From Niveispirillum sp. (lineage in GTDB: Bacteria; Pseudomonadota; Alphaproteobacteria; Azospirillales; Azospirillaceae), in assembly GCF_017996735.1 (NCBI RefSeq), contig NZ_JAGOGJ010000049.1, positions 1 through 44,441 of the forward strand: a DNA stretch of 44,441 bases, written 5' to 3'. Both the position numbers and the translations under genes were made by a program. The stretch's first letter is position 1. Every line of letters begins with the position of its first letter. Below are positions 23,132 through 32,820 of the stretch, one piece after another. The notes under the pieces were generated by a model that worked only from the letters and a program-made list of their open reading frames with translations, searched no databases and had not been told where the DNA came from.

Positions 23132-23719
23132 TCACCCGTGCTTGCCGATATCCCACCCGTGGGGTGAGAGGTGGGTTTGCGCGAAGTGTCGGGGCGTCTC
23201 TTCCAATGTCGTGCCGACCGTGTCATTCCAGCGGTTGAAAAAACCGTAAAGCGCGATCACCGACACGATCTCCACCTGCTGTTCCCGGCTGAAATGGCGG
23301 GCCAGATCGGCAAAGTCGGCGTCGCTGACCGCATTGGGCACCTGGCCCGCGCCAACGGCGACGCGCAGCACCGCCCGTTCGGCGTCGCTGAACAGGGGGC
23401 TGCGTTCGAAATCCCAGATCGCGGCCAGTTTTTCCGCCGACACACCATTGCCGGCCGTTGCGGTGCCGGTATGGGCGGAGCAATAGCGGCAGCCGGCCGC
23501 CATGCTGGCCATGTATCCCGCCATCCATTTCAGGCCGGCATCGACCGTGCCCGTCAGCATGATGGCGGCCCACAGGGCGCCGCTGGCCTGCAGGATATCG
23601 GGCCGCCAGGCCAAGGTCGGCACGCTGTTGGGCAGTTCGTGGAAATCGCTGCCGATGAAGGACAGATCGATGCCGCGGGCCGCCATCTCCTCGGCGGTCA
23701 GGGGGGGGATGCGCGCCAT
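23132..23719 (-). CDS. AhpD/carboxymuconolactone decarboxylase-family protein
   Basis: This 195-residue, all-helical protein has C77-R-Y-C80 followed by His83 (CRYCSAHT), the redox CxxCxxxH motif of AhpD-like peroxidase-related proteins. It is therefore more likely a thiol peroxidase or disulfide partner than a decarboxylase. I chose the ATG at 23719 because AAAGGA lies seven nt upstream; an ATG 18 nt earlier is possible. It is the last gene of the long minus-strand run, 61 nt after an SDR. A protective or redox role beside oxidative catabolism is inferred. Confidence 0.8.
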   Translation of the reverse strand: MARIPPLTAEEMAARGIDLSFIGSDFHELPNSVPTLAWRPDILQASGALWAAIMLTGTVDAGLKWMAGYMASMAAGCRYCSAHTGTATAGNGVSAEKLAAIWDFERSPLFSDAERAVLRVAVGAGQVPNAVSDADFADLARHFSREQQVEIVSVIALYGFFNRWNDTVGTTLEETPRHFAQTHLSPHGWDIGKHG

Positions 23720-23780
23720 GGACGTTTCCTTTCTCATCCTTGTCTACGCGCCATGTGGCGCGCGGCGGCAATTGCCGCTC

Positions 23781-24539
23781 TCATTCCCATTCGACATTGC
23801 CGTCGACGGCGATCAACTGTCCCGTGACATGCTTGGCCGCATCCGACGACAGGAAGACGGCCATGTCGCCGATCTCTTCCGGCTGGATCTTGGCGCGCAG
23901 CGAGATGTAGCGCAGGAACTCCGCTTCCACCGTCGCGGCGTCGGTGCCACGCCCGGCGGCGATGCCGGCCATGATGCCGCGCATGCGTTCACTGTCGACA
24001 AAGCCCGGCCGGATGGCATTGACCCGGATATTGTCGGGCCCCAGTTCCCGCGCCGCCGCCCGTGTCAGCCCCTCCAGCGCCCATTTCGAGGCAATATAGG
24101 GGGAGCGGTTGACGGGCAGGGTGGTGACGGAACCGGTGGAGATATTGACGATGGACCCGCGCCCCTGCGCCTTCATCAGCGGGGTGACGGCCCGCATCAT
24201 GAAAAAGGCGCCATGAACATTCACCTCGAAACAGGTGCGCCAGCCCTGGTCGCAGATATCGACCAGAGGGCCGATCTGCCCGGCAATGCCGGCATTGTTG
24301 ACCAGCGTATCGACCCCGCCCCAGCGGTCGCTGACCACACGGACGAACCGGTCCACCGCATCGGCGTCCGACACGTCCAATGCCATGGCGATCAGGCCGG
24401 GATGGGCTTCGGCCGCCTTGTCCAGCCGGCCCTGATCGGCGTCGCAGATGGCGACGTCGGCACCGGCGGCCAGGAACCGTTCGACGATGGCCAGGCCGAT
24501 ACCGGCGGCGCCGGCCGTAACGATGACACGCTGCTTCAT
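23781..24539 (-). CDS. SDR-family dehydrogenase
   Basis: This 252-residue short-chain dehydrogenase has TAGAAGIG (8-15), where the first Gly of the usual TGxxxGxG is Ala, NNAG (81-84), and Tyr148/Lys152 in YIASK. An Asp in ICDAD (about 33) favours NAD. The start overlaps the stop of the HyuB gene by ATGA, so the two are translationally coupled, which suggests that its alcohol/ketone substrate is handled with the HyuAB enzyme. It could make the ketone for carboxylation or reduce a product. Confidence 0.87.
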   Translation of the reverse strand: MKQRVIVTAGAAGIGLAIVERFLAAGADVAICDADQGRLDKAAEAHPGLIAMALDVSDADAVDRFVRVVSDRWGGVDTLVNNAGIAGQIGPLVDICDQGWRTCFEVNVHGAFFMMRAVTPLMKAQGRGSIVNISTGSVTTLPVNRSPYIASKWALEGLTRAAARELGPDNIRVNAIRPGFVDSERMRGIMAGIAAGRGTDAATVEAEFLRYISLRAKIQPEEIGDMAVFLSSDAAKHVTGQLIAVDGNVEWE

Positions 24540-26296
24540 GATGCGGCCCTCAATGCCTGCGTGGCGGAAAGGTCGGGATGGCCGGTTGTGTCCAGGGCCA
24601 CGCGATAGATGTCGCGGGCGCGTTCAGGCGACAGATAGCCTTCGCGCACGGCCTCGGCCACGCTCTCCGGCGTCCGCGACAGCGGATCGCCATAACCGCC
24701 GCCACCGGCGGACACGGCCGTGATCATGTCGCCTGCCCGGATATTGACCAGGGCGCAGGCGGGCAGCGCCTCGCGTTCACCATCGGCCCGGTCCAGCCAC
24801 TGATCGGCCCGGCCACCCGTTCCGCCGCCGCGCACGCCCAGCGGCGCGTTCACATGCCCGTCGGAGCCATAGCCAATGTCGAAGGCACCGACCAGCGGCC
24901 CGAATTCCACGATGGTGGAGGGCGCGCCCGTGAATCGGCCCGGCCCCTCGCTATCGGGCAGGAAACCGCGCCGCTTGACCAGCAGCGGCTGGTAAAGCTC
25001 GTCCAGTTCCACCCCGTCGATGCAGCACATGCCGGCATTGCCGACATGGGCCGTGGTCCACCAGGCGTCGGCCTGCGGGCTGGCCGCCCCGCCGGAGAAG
25101 GCCAGGAAGATCTGGTTGACGAAGGCCTTGCCGGTGCGGGCATCGATGCCGGAAATGACCCCGGCCGACGGCGCGATCACGGCCCCCACCTCTGCCATGC
25201 CGAACCCGTCGCCCAGGTCGGCGATGGCCACCTGTACCGCATTGGCCACGCGGTCGGCGATGTTGGTGGTGGCGGTGGAACAGCTATAGGGATGTTCGGT
25301 GATGCCGGCGATGCAGCCCCGGCGCAGCACGACGTCGATGCGGCGGAAGGCACCGGCATTCTTGGGCACGCGATGGTCCAGCGAATTGAACACGCCGATC
25401 ATGGCGGCGGTCCGGGCACAGGCCTCGCTGAGATTCATGCCGCAGGGCAGGCTGTCGGGATTATCGGTCAGGTCGACCCGGATGCGCCGGGCGGCACTGT
25501 CCACCGCCACCTTGGCGGTGATGGTGACGCCGGTTTCCGGCATGCCGGGGAAGGCGTCATGCGTGCTGCTGGCCTGGGCCTGTCCGTCCGGCAGGTTGGC
25601 CAGCGCCTCCACCATGGCGGCTTCGGAATAATCGAACCATTGGCCGGAGAAGGTTTCCAGCCGGTCCCACCCCAGTTCCCGCCCCATGGCGAGCAGTTCC
25701 TTCTCCCCGATGCGCACGGCGCCGACCATGGCCAGATAATCGCCGCGCCATTGTTCGGGCACGCGGATACGCATCTCGCACATGCGGATGATGTCGCCGA
25801 TATCCTGGTAATCACGCTGTACCTGCACCGCCGGGAAGATCAGCGCGCCCTCATGATACAGGTCGCGGGCATTACCCATATAGGTGGTAGGTTCGGAATT
25901 GCCGATATCCGCCTGATGCGCCTTGGCCAGCACCGTGAACCGGTGGGTGCCGTCATCATCGATGACGGGGACCAGCAAGGTCAGGTCCGCCGGGTGCGAA
26001 CAGCCATGATAGGGTGAATTGTGCAGGAAGGCGTCACCGCGTTTCAGCACCGGGTGGAACTGCTTCATGGTGCGGGCCATCATGTCGGGCCCGGCCAGCA
26101 CATGGATGGGCAGGCTTTCCGCCGCCGCCAGCAGGTCGCCCGCATCGGTGACGATGCAGCAGGAAAAATCCCGCGCGCGGTTCAGCACACCTGACCGCCC
26201 GGTGCGCAGCAGCGTGTTGGCCATCTTGCGCACCACGCCCTCGAACCGGCTGTTCAGGATGGCAAGATCGGCGCCGTTCAGCTTCATGTCGCTCAT
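24536..26296 (-). CDS. HyuB-type subunit (hydantoinase B/acetone carboxylase alpha-like)
   Basis: This 586-residue protein is the HyuB half of the hydantoinase/oxoprolinase/ketone carboxylase family. Family marks include the N-terminal FEGVVRKMANTLLRTGRS, the central HNSPYHGCSHPADLTLL and HQADIGNSEP, and the Gly-rich C-terminal GGGTGGRAD and AGGGGYGDPLSR. Related enzymes either hydrolyse cyclic amides (hydantoin, 5-oxoproline) or carboxylate ketones (acetone, acetophenone), using ATP through the HyuA partner. The length fits either. It starts 13 nt after HyuA with a GGGGAA site. No small gamma subunit of the acetone carboxylase kind is nearby. The BKACE gene next door favours ketone carboxylation, as inference. 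Confidence 0.88.
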   Translation of the reverse strand: MSDMKLNGADLAILNSRFEGVVRKMANTLLRTGRSGVLNRARDFSCCIVTDAGDLLAAAESLPIHVLAGPDMMARTMKQFHPVLKRGDAFLHNSPYHGCSHPADLTLLVPVIDDDGTHRFTVLAKAHQADIGNSEPTTYMGNARDLYHEGALIFPAVQVQRDYQDIGDIIRMCEMRIRVPEQWRGDYLAMVGAVRIGEKELLAMGRELGWDRLETFSGQWFDYSEAAMVEALANLPDGQAQASSTHDAFPGMPETGVTITAKVAVDSAARRIRVDLTDNPDSLPCGMNLSEACARTAAMIGVFNSLDHRVPKNAGAFRRIDVVLRRGCIAGITEHPYSCSTATTNIADRVANAVQVAIADLGDGFGMAEVGAVIAPSAGVISGIDARTGKAFVNQIFLAFSGGAASPQADAWWTTAHVGNAGMCCIDGVELDELYQPLLVKRRGFLPDSEGPGRFTGAPSTIVEFGPLVGAFDIGYGSDGHVNAPLGVRGGGTGGRADQWLDRADGEREALPACALVNIRAGDMITAVSAGGGGYGDPLSRTPESVAEAVREGYLSPERARDIYRVALDTTGHPDLSATQALRAAS

Positions 26297-26309
26297 GCTT
26301 GTTTCCCCT

Positions 26310-28385
26310 TCACGCGCGGCCGGCCGGATGGATCAGGATGCTGCCCGCCGCCGATCGCTGCGCCGTGGCGGCCGGATCGACGACGATGGTGGTGAAGGCG
26401 CTTTCGATGATGCAGGGACCCGCCATCACCCGGTCCGCTTCCATCGCTTCCAGCCGGTAAATGGCGGTATCGACCCAGCCGGTTTCCTTGAACCAGGCCG
26501 AACGCCGGCGATCCTGTCCCGCCGTCGCGGCGCCGGCATCCAGACGGAAGTCGCGGAAGGGCCGGACCTGACAGCGCATGGTGGCCCGCAGCCCCACGAT
26601 TTCCACCGCCGATGACGGATCATCGATGGTGAAGATCTGGCGATGGGCGGCATCGAAGGTGCGGCGGAAATGCTCCACATCCTCCTGTCCCACGAACCGC
26701 AGCAGGGGCAAGGCGACGTCGATATCCCAGACCTGATTTTCGTATCGCGCTTCCGCCATGATGACGGGTTCGGCGGGGCGCGAAGGGTCGCCCGACCGGG
26801 CGGCAAAGGCGGCGCATTGGGCCGTCAGGTCGGCCAGCGCCGCGTTCACCTTGTCGAAATCGAAGCGTGCCGTGCTGGTGAACAGGCTGGCTGCAAATTC
26901 GCCCGTCACTTCGGACATCATGGCGCCCGCCGCGCTCAGCGCCGCCCCCGTTTCCGGGATGATCAGCCGTTCGCAACCCAGACGCCGCGCGATGAAGGTG
27001 GAATTCAGACCCGCCGCACCGCCGCCGCCGATCAGCACGGATTTGGCCGGGTCGATCCCCTGTGCCACCGTGATGTCGGCGATGGCCTGCACCATGTTTT
27101 CCGTCGACAGGTGGATGATGCTCCAGGCCGCTTCCTCCACGCTGATACCCAGCGGGATCGCGACATCGCGCTCGATGGCGGCGCGGGCGCCGGCCAGGTC
27201 CAGCTTCATGGCGCCGCCCAGGAAAAAGTCGGGGTCCAGGAAGCCCAGGGCCAGGGAGGCGTCGGTGACCGTCGGGCGTGTTCCGCCCCGGCCATAGCAG
27301 ACGGGACCCGGCACGGCACCGGCACTTTCCGGCCCGACATGCAGCAAGCCACCCGCGTCGACGCGCGCGATGGAGCCGCCGCCGGCACCGACACTTTTCA
27401 CCTCCACCGACGGGTAGCCCACCAGATGGCCGCGCGTCGGCTGCCCGATCCACAATTCCCGCGTCATCGGCACCCGGCCGCCACGCACCAGCGAGATGTC
27501 ATAGGTGGTGCCGCCCGTATCGGCCACGATGACGCTGTCGCCATTGCCTTCCAGGTCGGCATAATGCTGGCCCGCGATGGGGGCCATGGAGGGGCCGGAA
27601 TTGATGATGCGGATGGGGTTTGCCGCGACCTCCGCCGCCGGCATCATGCCGCCGGAACTGGTCAGCACCATCACTTTGCCCTTGAACCCCGCCTCGCGCA
27701 TCCGCGCTTCCAGCCCGCCCAGATAGCGGCCCATAAGCGGCTTCAGCGCCGCGTCGATGGCGGTGGATGAGGCCCGGCGGAACTCCCGCAGGCTGGGGTT
27801 CACCTGATGCGACAGGCTGACCGGCACGCCCGGCAGACCCGCCGCCAGGGCGGCACCCACCCGCAATTCATGCGCGGGATTGATGGTGGACCACAGAAGA
27901 CAGACGGCCACCGCCTCCACCTTCTCCGCCCGCAAGCGGTCGATGATGCTGGCCAGGGCCGCCTCGTCCAGCGGCTGGTGGACGGACCCGTCATGGATCA
28001 GACGCTCCGGCACCTCGAAGGTCAGCGCGCGGGGCACGAAGGGTTTGGGATAGGGGACTGAATGGTTGAACGGCTCGATCCGCCCGCCCTCGCGCAGGGT
28101 CAGGATATCGCGGTGCCCTTCGGTCACCAGCAGGGCGGCTCGTGCCGTGCGGCCGGTGATGATGGCATTGATGGCGTGGGTCGTGCCATGGATGAAGGTA
28201 TCGCCCCGGTCCAGCAATGTCGCCAGGTCCAGCCCGCGATCCGTCGCCGCCAGGGTCAGGGCCGCCAGAACCCCCTGCACCGGATCACCCGGCACGGTGG
28301 AGGCCTTGTACATGCTGATCCGGCCATCATCCTCTTCCACGACAAGGTCGGTAAAGGTGCCGCCGGTATCGGTTGCAAAGCGCAT
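26310..28385 (-). CDS. HyuA-type ATPase subunit (hydantoinase A/acetone carboxylase beta-like)
   Basis: This 691-residue protein has the acetate kinase/actin-like ATP fold. The first phosphate loop is ATDTGGTFTDL (4-14), HGTTHAINAI follows at about 66-75, and the second phosphate loop is VADTGGTTYDISLV (287-300). An adenosine-binding LIGGGGAAGLNS lies further on. It would use ATP to phosphorylate and activate a carbonyl or amide of the substrate for the HyuB subunit. The ribosome binding site GGGCGGGGA precedes the ATG, 15 nt after the BKACE stop. Whether the enzyme hydrolyses a lactam or carboxylates a ketone cannot be decided from motifs. Confidence 0.9.
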   Translation of the reverse strand: MRFATDTGGTFTDLVVEEDDGRISMYKASTVPGDPVQGVLAALTLAATDRGLDLATLLDRGDTFIHGTTHAINAIITGRTARAALLVTEGHRDILTLREGGRIEPFNHSVPYPKPFVPRALTFEVPERLIHDGSVHQPLDEAALASIIDRLRAEKVEAVAVCLLWSTINPAHELRVGAALAAGLPGVPVSLSHQVNPSLREFRRASSTAIDAALKPLMGRYLGGLEARMREAGFKGKVMVLTSSGGMMPAAEVAANPIRIINSGPSMAPIAGQHYADLEGNGDSVIVADTGGTTYDISLVRGGRVPMTRELWIGQPTRGHLVGYPSVEVKSVGAGGGSIARVDAGGLLHVGPESAGAVPGPVCYGRGGTRPTVTDASLALGFLDPDFFLGGAMKLDLAGARAAIERDVAIPLGISVEEAAWSIIHLSTENMVQAIADITVAQGIDPAKSVLIGGGGAAGLNSTFIARRLGCERLIIPETGAALSAAGAMMSEVTGEFAASLFTSTARFDFDKVNAALADLTAQCAAFAARSGDPSRPAEPVIMAEARYENQVWDIDVALPLLRFVGQEDVEHFRRTFDAAHRQIFTIDDPSSAVEIVGLRATMRCQVRPFRDFRLDAGAATAGQDRRRSAWFKETGWVDTAIYRLEAMEADRVMAGPCIIESAFTTIVVDPAATAQRSAAGSILIHPAGRA

Positions 28386-28400
28386 GATCCATCCCCGCCC

Positions 28401-29336
28401 TTAAAACCCAACCCGGTCCGGACCCTTCAACGCCAGCATGGCGCGGGCCTCGTCCGGGGTGGCGATTTCCATGCCCAGTTCGGTCAGGATCGTCCGGATC
28501 TTGCGCACCTGTTCGGCATTGCTCTTGGCCAACTGGCCGCGTCCGATCATCAGGCTGTCTTCCAGCCCGACACGCACATTGCCGCCCAGCATGGCCGACA
28601 TGGTCAGGAACCGCATCTGCATGCGGCCGATGCCAAAGGCCGACAGGTAATAGTCATTGCCGAACAGCCGGTCGGCGGTTTGCTTCATCGCCGTCAGGTT
28701 TTCCAGATCGGCCCCGATGCCGCCCAGCACGCCGAAGATGCCCTGGATCAGGAAGGGCGGCTTGATCAGGCCGCGGTCGGCGAAATGCGCGACATTGTAG
28801 AGATGACCCAGGTCGTAACATTCATATTCGAACTTGGTGCCATGGCCTTCGCCCAGTTCGCGGATGATGCGTTCGATCAGCGCGAAATTATGGTTGGCGG
28901 CAAAACGCTTGCTGGCCTCCAGGAACGGCTTTTCCCAGGGATGCTTCCATTCCGGGTATTTGTCGGCCAGGCCGAACACGCCGAAATTCATCGACCCCAT
29001 GTTCAGCGAGGTCATTTCCGGCAGGGCGCGCAGCGGGGCGGCCAGCCGGTCATCCTCGCTGAAACCCGGCGCCCCACCCGTGGTGATGTTGATGACGGCG
29101 TCGCAGCGCTGCTTGATCTGCGGCAGGAACTGCATGAACAGGTCGGGATCGGGCGAGGGACGGCCATCGATCGGGTCGCGGGCATGCAGGTGCAGGATGG
29201 CGGCGCCGGCCTCTGCCGCTTCCACCGACTGGTCGATGATCTCCTGCGGGGTGATGGGCAGGTAGGGCGACATGGTCGGGGTGTGCAGCGATCCCGTGAT
29301 GGCACAGGTGATGATGACCTTGTCGGATTTACGCAT
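28401..29336 (-). CDS. BKACE: beta-keto acid cleavage enzyme (DUF849, Kce-like)
   Basis: This 311-residue TIM-barrel metalloenzyme has the signature HLHARD (His49, His51 as zinc ligands) and RVGLED (Glu259 as third ligand). The founding member, Kce of lysine fermentation, takes 3-keto-5-aminohexanoate plus acetyl-CoA to acetoacetate plus 3-aminobutyryl-CoA. BKACE enzymes do the same with many beta-keto acids: R-CO-CH2-COO(-) plus acetyl-CoA gives acetoacetate plus R-CO-CoA. The residues that read the R group are not identifiable by eye. It lies upstream of HyuAB (15 nt gap), which could supply a beta-keto acid by carboxylating a methyl ketone. Confidence 0.92.
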   Translation of the reverse strand: MRKSDKVIITCAITGSLHTPTMSPYLPITPQEIIDQSVEAAEAGAAILHLHARDPIDGRPSPDPDLFMQFLPQIKQRCDAVINITTGGAPGFSEDDRLAAPLRALPEMTSLNMGSMNFGVFGLADKYPEWKHPWEKPFLEASKRFAANHNFALIERIIRELGEGHGTKFEYECYDLGHLYNVAHFADRGLIKPPFLIQGIFGVLGGIGADLENLTAMKQTADRLFGNDYYLSAFGIGRMQMRFLTMSAMLGGNVRVGLEDSLMIGRGQLAKSNAEQVRKIRTILTELGMEIATPDEARAMLALKGPDRVGF

Positions 29337-29422
29337 GGGTTTTCTCCTGAAGTCGGGGCAAGGTCTGCCCCTTCGGCGCCCAAGGGGCGGCCGCTTGTCG
29401 TGGTTTTAAGGGTTCGAAAGGA

Positions 29423-30724
29423 TCAGGCGTCGGCGGTCATGGCGGCCCGTGTCGGCGCCCGGCTGAACCAGGCGAAGACCGCACCGGCCAGACCGAAGAT
29501 GAAAGTGGCCAGCAGCAGGGACGATCCCAGGGCCTTGTCATCGCCGAAAACCCGGTCGGTGAAGATGCCGATGCTGGCCGGTCCCATGCCGATGGCGGTG
29601 AAGGTGACCGCCGCCATGAAGCACGCGCTGGTCACCCCGCGCAGCCGCTCCGGCGTCAGCAACTGGATGCCCGACAGGCCCGGCGGGGCGGCGGCAGTGA
29701 GCGTGATGTTCAGCAGTGCGTAGCTGAGCAGCGACAGGGTCTTGTTGTCACTGGTGCAGAACAGGACCGCCAGCGGCAGTGACAGCAGCAGCATGCCGGC
29801 GATCACCAGACCGGGGGCGCCTATCACGCCCTTGGCCTGCAACCGGTCGGTCAGATAGCCGCCCGTCAGATGCCCGACCGGACCGGCCACCAGCACCACC
29901 ATGCCCACCAGATACCCGGCTTCCGCCGGGGCCAGACCGAAATTGCGGATATAGAAGGTGGGCGACCAGGCGGCGTAGGACTGGACCAGCAGGATCGCCG
30001 ATGCCGCCGCCGCCGTGTGCAGCAGATAGGCGGCGCGATGCCGGCCGATATGGGCGAACACTTCGCGCAGGCCCGGCTTTGCCTGGGTGGTGACCGGCCG
30101 GGCCGGTTCCCGCACCGTCAGCAGCAGCAGGGCGACCAGCACGCCCGGCGCCGCCGCCGCGATGAACAGCCCCTGCCAGGGCGACAGATGGCCCCAACCC
30201 GGCAGCATGGCCCCGCCCCGCGTCGTCAGCCAGGCCAGGACAAGCCCGCCCACGATCAGAGCGACCGATTTGCCCAGCGAGGCGCCCATGGTGAAGGTGC
30301 TGACGGCGCGTGACAGTTTCGACCGGGTGAAATAGGCCGCGATCAGCGACATGGCCGCCGGCACCAGCGCCGCCTCTCCGAACCCGACGGCGATCCGGGC
30401 GACGAACAGGCTGTTGAACGAGGTGGCAAGGCCACAGGCCGCCGTCGCCACACTCCACACCAGGATGCCCAGGACGATGATATTGCGGCGGTTGGCCCGG
30501 TCGGCCATCCATCCCAGTGGAATGGCGGCCACGGTGTACAGAATGACAAAGCCGGTACCGTGCAGCAGGCCCAGTTGTGTGTCGCTGAGCAGCAGTTCGG
30601 TCTTGATGGGCACCAGAACAAGGCTCATCACGAACCGGTCGACAAAGGAAATCAGGTGGGCAACGGACAGCAGCACCGCCACATACCAGGCATAGGCACT
30701 GTCCTTGCGCGTGCTGTCCGTCAT
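29423..30724 (-). CDS. MFS transporter
   Basis: This 433-residue inner-membrane carrier has about 12 hydrophobic segments. Helix 1 ends HLISFVDRFVMS and the loop 2-3 motif is GWMADRANRRN, typical of the anion:cation symporter/sugar-acid side of the family. I take the ATG at 30724; a GTG 36 nt upstream would add 12 residues. It sits between the SDR and BKACE genes of the minus operon and probably imports the hydrolysed substrate or an organic acid. It shares the helix-1 D-R feature with the truncated carrier at 1-121. Confidence 0.88.
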   Translation of the reverse strand: MTDSTRKDSAYAWYVAVLLSVAHLISFVDRFVMSLVLVPIKTELLLSDTQLGLLHGTGFVILYTVAAIPLGWMADRANRRNIIVLGILVWSVATAACGLATSFNSLFVARIAVGFGEAALVPAAMSLIAAYFTRSKLSRAVSTFTMGASLGKSVALIVGGLVLAWLTTRGGAMLPGWGHLSPWQGLFIAAAAPGVLVALLLLTVREPARPVTTQAKPGLREVFAHIGRHRAAYLLHTAAAASAILLVQSYAAWSPTFYIRNFGLAPAEAGYLVGMVVLVAGPVGHLTGGYLTDRLQAKGVIGAPGLVIAGMLLLSLPLAVLFCTSDNKTLSLLSYALLNITLTAAAPPGLSGIQLLTPERLRGVTSACFMAAVTFTAIGMGPASIGIFTDRVFGDDKALGSSLLLATFIFGLAGAVFAWFSRAPTRAAMTADA

Positions 30725-30842
30725 TCCCGATCCCCCCGTTTTACTTTCATATTCCGTCACGCACCGGGCACTGCCCTCCGGCGGCTTGGCTCACGCCGCA
30801 TGCGCGGCAGGCCGGCTGTCGCTGGGCTTCTAGCCACCGGTT

Positions 30843-31616
30843 TCAGCCGATGGTGGCCGAGATGCCTTCATCAATGACCAGCGTCGTGCCGAAGACGGGT
30901 CGTGCCGCATCCGACAGCAGGTAGAGTGCGGCGCCCGCGATCTCATCCGGCTTGGAAAAGGTGACGCCGCTGGGCGTCATGCGGCGCATGCCGTCCAGAA
31001 CCTCGGCCATCTCCGGCGCGGTGCGCATCGCCTCGTTCATCGGGGTTTCGGTATTGCCGGGGGCAACCGCGTTGACATTGATACCGAAGGGCGCCAGTTC
31101 GGCGCCTGCCACCCGCGTCATCATGACGATGGCGGCCTTGGACGCGCAGTAGATGGCAAAACCCTTCACGCCGATGGTACCGGCCACCGACGCAAAATTC
31201 AGCACCTTGCCCCGGCCCCGTGCCTTCAGGTGCGGTACGGCCGCCTGCAGACAGTTCCAGGTCCCCTTGAGGTTGATATCCACCATGCGGTTCATGGTGT
31301 TCGCCGGCGTGTCGCCAACGGGGCTGGGTTCGAACACGCCGGCGGCATTGACCAGGATGTCCAGCCCGCCGAAATCCGCCGTCACCTGCTTAAGCAGGGC
31401 GGTCACGGCGGCCTCGTCCCGGACATCGGCGGCATAGGCGCGGGCGGTGCCACCGCCTGCGTTCACGGCATCCACCACGGGGGCGGCCTTGGCGATGGAA
31501 CTGCTGGCCACGATGGCGACATTTGCGCCCCGGGCGCCCAGCGCCTTGGCCACCGTGGCACCGATGCCGGAACTGCCGCCGGTCACCAGGGCCACTTTTC
31601 CTTTGAATTCGGACAT
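30843..31616 (-). CDS. SDR-family dehydrogenase
   Basis: This 257-residue classical SDR has TGGSSGIG (12-19), NAAG (90-93), Ser143, Tyr156 and Lys160 (YCASK). After strand 2 there is no acid but IVASSS, which favours NADP or leaves the cofactor open. A strong GGGAGGGG site precedes the ATG at 31616; a longer frame overlaps the upstream gene. It is 23 nt after the serine hydrolase gene, so the product of that hydrolase (an alcohol) is a logical substrate, giving a ketone. Confidence 0.88.
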   Translation of the reverse strand: MSEFKGKVALVTGGSSGIGATVAKALGARGANVAIVASSSIAKAAPVVDAVNAGGGTARAYAADVRDEAAVTALLKQVTADFGGLDILVNAAGVFEPSPVGDTPANTMNRMVDINLKGTWNCLQAAVPHLKARGRGKVLNFASVAGTIGVKGFAIYCASKAAIVMMTRVAGAELAPFGINVNAVAPGNTETPMNEAMRTAPEMAEVLDGMRRMTPSGVTFSKPDEIAGAALYLLSDAARPVFGTTLVIDEGISATIG

Positions 31617-31639
31617 TTTCCCCTCCCTGGGGGTCAGGA

Positions 31640-32815
31640 TCAGATGATGGCTTGTTTGCCGAGTGCCGCCTGGACCAGGGCCTCGCACCGGTCGCCCATG
31701 CCGGCACCTGCGCACATCAGATTGGGGCTGTAGCTGAAGGCGAGGCCGGCTTCCGGATCGGCGATGCCGACGGCCCCGCCTGCGCCGGGATGGCCGAAGG
31801 CGCGCGGATTGGCGCCGAACCCCAGCATGGGCGGATAATTCAGGAACAGGCCCAGCCCATAGCGGAAGGGCCGGTCGGTCATGCCGCAGATGCCGCGCCA
31901 GCTTTCGGTTCGCATCTCCTCCACCAGGGCGGGGGAGAGCAGATGGAAACCGTCCAGCGTGCCGCCATTGGCCAGCGTCGCATAGACACGGGCGATGGCG
32001 CGGGCATTGCCGTGACCGTTGGAGGATGGGAACACGGCCCGGCGATAGGCCGGTTCGTTATAGGGGTTGGCCGAACTGGGCCGCACGCGCCATGCACGGC
32101 CCAGCTTGGTGGTTTTGTCCTTGGCCTGGACAAAGGTGACGCTGCCGGGATTGGGCATGATGTCGGACACGCGGTGCATGTCCGCCTCCGCCACCCCGAA
32201 CCCGTAATCAATGCCCAGCGGCCGCGCGATTTCTTCGCGGAAGAAGACATCGATCATGCGGCCATCCACCCGCCGCACCATTTCCCCCAGCAAATAGCCG
32301 GCGGTCATGGAATGATAGGCGCCCTGGGTGCCCGGTTCCCATTCCGGCTTCTGTGCGGCCAGGGCCTGACACATCAAATCCCAGTCATAGGCCGAGCCGT
32401 CGGGGGCGGCATCAGCAAAAAGAACGCCGGTAAGGGCCGACAGCAGCATGCGGACGGTGGTCTTTTCCTTGCCGGCCTGGCCGAATTCGGGCCAGTAGTC
32501 GGTGACGCGGGCCTCCAGATCGACCTTGCCCCGGTCGATCAACATCAGCAGGCACAAGGCCGCCATGGATTTGCCCACGGACATCATGCAGCAGATCGTA
32601 TCCTGCTGCCAAAGGGCGCCGGTGGCGACATCCGCCACCCCGCCCCACAGGTCGACAACCTTTTTTCCGTCCCGGTAGATGCAGACGGCGGCGCCGATTT
32701 CGCCCCGGTCGCGGAAATTCTCGATGAAGGTCTCCCGCACCCCGGCAAAATCCGGGTCGCAGGTGCCATCGATATGAAGCGGGGATGCAGAAGACATTTC
32801 CAGACCCTGTGTCAT
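31640..32815 (-). CDS. Family VIII-type serine esterase / beta-lactamase-fold hydrolase
   Basis: This protein of 391 residues has the class C beta-lactamase/EstB fold. The nucleophile motif is S79-V-G-K82, and the Tyr motif is Y168-H-S170, where penicillin-binding enzymes have YxN. The usual LLSHTSG block reads LLSALTG. No signal peptide is seen, so it is cytoplasmic and more likely an esterase, lactonase or amidase for the substrate than an antibiotic-resistance enzyme. It starts five nt after the receptor gene stop; an internal ATG at 32797 is an alternative start. Import followed by ester hydrolysis and SDR oxidation is the order implied by the genes. Confidence 0.85.
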   Translation of the reverse strand: MTQGLEMSSASPLHIDGTCDPDFAGVRETFIENFRDRGEIGAAVCIYRDGKKVVDLWGGVADVATGALWQQDTICCMMSVGKSMAALCLLMLIDRGKVDLEARVTDYWPEFGQAGKEKTTVRMLLSALTGVLFADAAPDGSAYDWDLMCQALAAQKPEWEPGTQGAYHSMTAGYLLGEMVRRVDGRMIDVFFREEIARPLGIDYGFGVAEADMHRVSDIMPNPGSVTFVQAKDKTTKLGRAWRVRPSSANPYNEPAYRRAVFPSSNGHGNARAIARVYATLANGGTLDGFHLLSPALVEEMRTESWRGICGMTDRPFRYGLGLFLNYPPMLGFGANPRAFGHPGAGGAVGIADPEAGLAFSYSPNLMCAGAGMGDRCEALVQAALGKQAII

Positions 32816-32820
32816 GGCGG

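Noticed and set aside
31640..32815. Antibiotic-resistance beta-lactamase
   Set aside because: There is no signal peptide, the YxN motif is YHS and the gene sits in a catabolic operon, so an esterase-type role is preferred.
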